A stretch of DNA of 7,151 bases. Source: an uncultured Clostridia bacterium. Its GTDB lineage: Bacteria > Bacillota > Clostridia > Christensenellales > Aristaeellaceae. Positions within the stretch are counted from its first letter, which is position 1, and each line of letters begins with the position of its first letter. Under the pieces are notes generated by a model. It was not told where the DNA came from and ran no database searches. It saw only the letters and a program-made list of their open reading frames with translations. Of this stretch, positions 6,329 to 7,151 are shown piece by piece. Made by a program: the position numbers and the translations under genes. The DNA is taken from positions 1-7,151 of the forward strand of contig CANQGC010000146.1 in the NCBI GenBank assembly GCA_947600345.1. The letters run 5' to 3'.

Positions 6329-6913
6329 TTATCTGAGGGTCGTGGCGTTGCGCACGATCTCCTCGATGTCCTCCTTGAGCGTATCCAGATCCTTGCCCAG
6401 CGTGCTGCGCTCGGAGATTTCGTAGATCTCGCCCACGTCGTCGTTGTCCGCCGTGACCGCCACGGTCGTAATCCCGGGATCGGCCTCCATGACCTCGGCG
6501 GCGACCATCTCGCGGATGCGCTCGGTCAGCTCGCCCTGGTAGGCCTGGTCAAACTTCACGCCCACCAGCGCCGTGTCCCCGGTGACAACCACGCGGGCGT
6601 CGGAGACCTCCGAGATGCGCTTGATGTTGGCCTCCACCCGGGAGGCATCGGCCGTCCAGTCGAAGCGGCCCGCGCCCGAGTCATTCGCAGCGCCGGCACT
6701 GCCGCCGTTGATGCCGTTCGCGCCGTTTGCTCCCTGGCCGTCGAGGGAAGTGTCGCTGGGCGCCGGAGACGGGCGGCCCGGCGTGGCGGTGTCACTCTCG
6801 GAATCCAGCAGCAGGCCGCGGTTGCCCTCGCTCATGCAGCCGGTGACCGCGACGCCGATGACCAGCACCAGCGCCAGAAGCAGAAAGATGTTCTTGATAT
6901 TCGGTCGATTCAT
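6329..6913 (-). CDS. YhcN/YlaJ-family sporulation lipoprotein
   Basis: The 194-residue product begins with a lipoprotein signal: MNRPNIKN, a hydrophobic core (about 9-24), and the lipobox VTGC with Cys26 as the lipidated residue. A flexible Ser/Pro/Gly-rich linker follows (about 28-85) with a short ANGANGING stretch. The C-terminal domain (about 86-194) shows the YhcN/YlaJ pattern: RISEVSDARVVVTGDTALVG (99-118), then VKFD, a helix, and a second strand TTVAVTADND. Members are found in the inner membrane of Bacillus spores and affect germination or outgrowth; their exact role is unclear. I chose ATG 6913 because AAGGAGG lies 8 nt upstream and the signal peptide starts at once; an in-frame ATG at 7063 would add 50 residues read through promoter and hairpin DNA. 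The promoter upstream matches sigma-G, in line with forespore expression. It leads a two-gene unit with the ComEA-like gene. Confidence 0.85.
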   Translation of the reverse strand: MNRPNIKNIFLLLALVLVIGVAVTGCMSEGNRGLLLDSESDTATPGRPSPAPSDTSLDGQGANGANGINGGSAGAANDSGAGRFDWTADASRVEANIKRISEVSDARVVVTGDTALVGVKFDQAYQGELTERIREMVAAEVMEADPGITTVAVTADNDDVGEIYEISERSTLGKDLDTLKEDIEEIVRNATTLR

Positions 6914-6921
6914 ATGCAATT

Positions 6922-6928
6922 CCTCCTT
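6922..6928 (-). promoter_or_regulatory. Ribosome binding site fixing the lipoprotein start
   Basis: AAGGAGG on the minus strand, 8 nt before ATG 6913. It decides for the start that places the signal peptide at the N-terminus. Confidence 0.85.
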
Positions 6929-6936
6929 ACGCGCCC

Positions 6937-6966
6937 TAGTATGAGCGGGTTTTGGGGGTTGCATAC
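6937..6966 (-). promoter_or_regulatory. Sigma-G-type forespore promoter
   Basis: On the minus strand the -35 element is GTATG (6966-6962), then an 18-nt spacer, then CATACTA (6943-6937). This fits the Bacillus sigma-G consensus (GHATR, about 18 nt, CATNHTA) at every defined position. Transcription would start near 6930, directly ahead of the lipoprotein ribosome site, leaving a leader of about 17 nt. Position, strand and target gene all agree. Confidence 0.72.
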
Positions 6967-6970
6967 ATTT

Positions 6971-6986
6971 GCGGCTTGGCAGCCGC
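6971..6986. repeat. Hairpin just upstream of the sigma-G-like promoter
   Basis: GCGGCT, loop TGGC, AGCCGC: a perfect 6-bp stem. Flanking TTTGC (6968-6972) and GCAAA (6989-6993) offer an alternative outer pairing. The stem begins 4 nt beyond the -35 element. Confidence 0.5.
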
Positions 6987-7049
6987 GGGCAAAAACTTGG
7001 GGTTTTGGTGCGCCGGGGCGCGGCGCGGGACGCTTTGCGCCTCACGGCG

Positions 7050-7151
7050 ATGCCGCATTTCATGCGGCATGGGGTTGGGAATCTCCACTGGAGATTCCCT
7101 TCATCGGCGGCCTTGCAGGCCGCCGATGCCCGCCTGCGGGCGGAGGCCCCT
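7050..7151. repeat. Array of consecutive, different hairpins at the right edge
   Basis: Three perfect stems and a weaker fourth follow each other with short linkers. A: ATGCCGCAT/ATGCGGCAT, 9 bp, loop TTC (7050-7070). B: GGGAATCTCC/GGAGATTCCC, 10 bp, loop ACT (7077-7099). C: CATCGGCGGCC/GGCCGCCGATG, 11 bp, loop TTGCA (7102-7128). D: CCGCC/GGCGG, 5 bp (7130-7143). The last bases, GGAGGCCCCT, look like the start of more structure. A weaker stem, GCGCC/GGCGC (7010-7026), precedes the array. No coding frame with a ribosome site is present. None of the stems is followed by a T run, so these are not ordinary terminators. This is most likely an interspersed hairpin repeat. Confidence 0.7.

Noticed and set aside
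6914..7063. 50-residue N-terminal extension of the spore lipoprotein
   Set aside because: It would bury the signal peptide, reads through the promoter and repeat, and its ATG is part of a hairpin arm.
7050..7151. CRISPR array
   Set aside because: The hairpins differ in sequence and are not regularly spaced repeats with spacers.

Overview
The window looks like chromosomal DNA of a GC-rich, endospore-forming Gram-positive bacterium, most likely a clostridium-like Firmicute. Four things point there: strong AGGAGG-type ribosome binding sites on nearly every gene, consensus sigma-A promoters, a YhcN/YlaJ-family spore lipoprotein behind a near-perfect sigma-G (forespore) promoter, and a DnaE with the C-terminal extension I associate with clostridial enzymes. 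I cannot name genus or species. I see no transposase, integrase, phage gene, CRISPR array, tRNA or rRNA.

Layout from left to right. Positions 1-67 (minus strand) hold the first 22 codons of rpsJ (ribosomal protein S10), normally the first gene of the S10 ribosomal-protein operon. Upstream of it, 68-551 is a gene-free stretch. It holds an S10 leader of about 228 nt with several hairpins, a consensus sigma-A promoter (302-330), an intrinsic terminator abutting that promoter (353-373), and a short hairpin-forming repeat present in three copies. Positions 552-4106 (minus) encode the complete replicative polymerase subunit DnaE. Positions 4107-4471 are a divergent control region: weak signals for dnaE on the minus strand and, on the plus strand, a strong extended -10 promoter. 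That promoter is followed by a leader of about 230 nt with a possible 7-codon leader peptide and competing hairpins. The leader precedes an Lsa-like ABC-F ATPase (4472-5932), whose family protects ribosomes from antibiotics that bind the peptidyl-transferase centre.

Converging on the ABC-F gene is a minus-strand two-gene unit: a YhcN/YlaJ-like spore lipoprotein (6329-6913) followed 10 nt later by a small membrane-anchored ComEA-type helix-hairpin-helix protein (5968-6318). The unit is preceded by a sigma-G-like promoter (6937-6966). The right edge (about 6968-7151) has no gene; it is a dense run of different perfect hairpins, probably part of a repeat continuing past the window.

The genes do not form one pathway. 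rpsJ and dnaE are housekeeping genes separated by a terminator and a promoter, the ABC-F gene looks like a separately regulated resistance or translation-factor gene, and the lipoprotein/HhH pair looks like a forespore operon. The most interesting points are the ABC-F leader, the placement of a ComEA-like DNA-binding protein under apparent sigma-G control, and the hairpin arrays.
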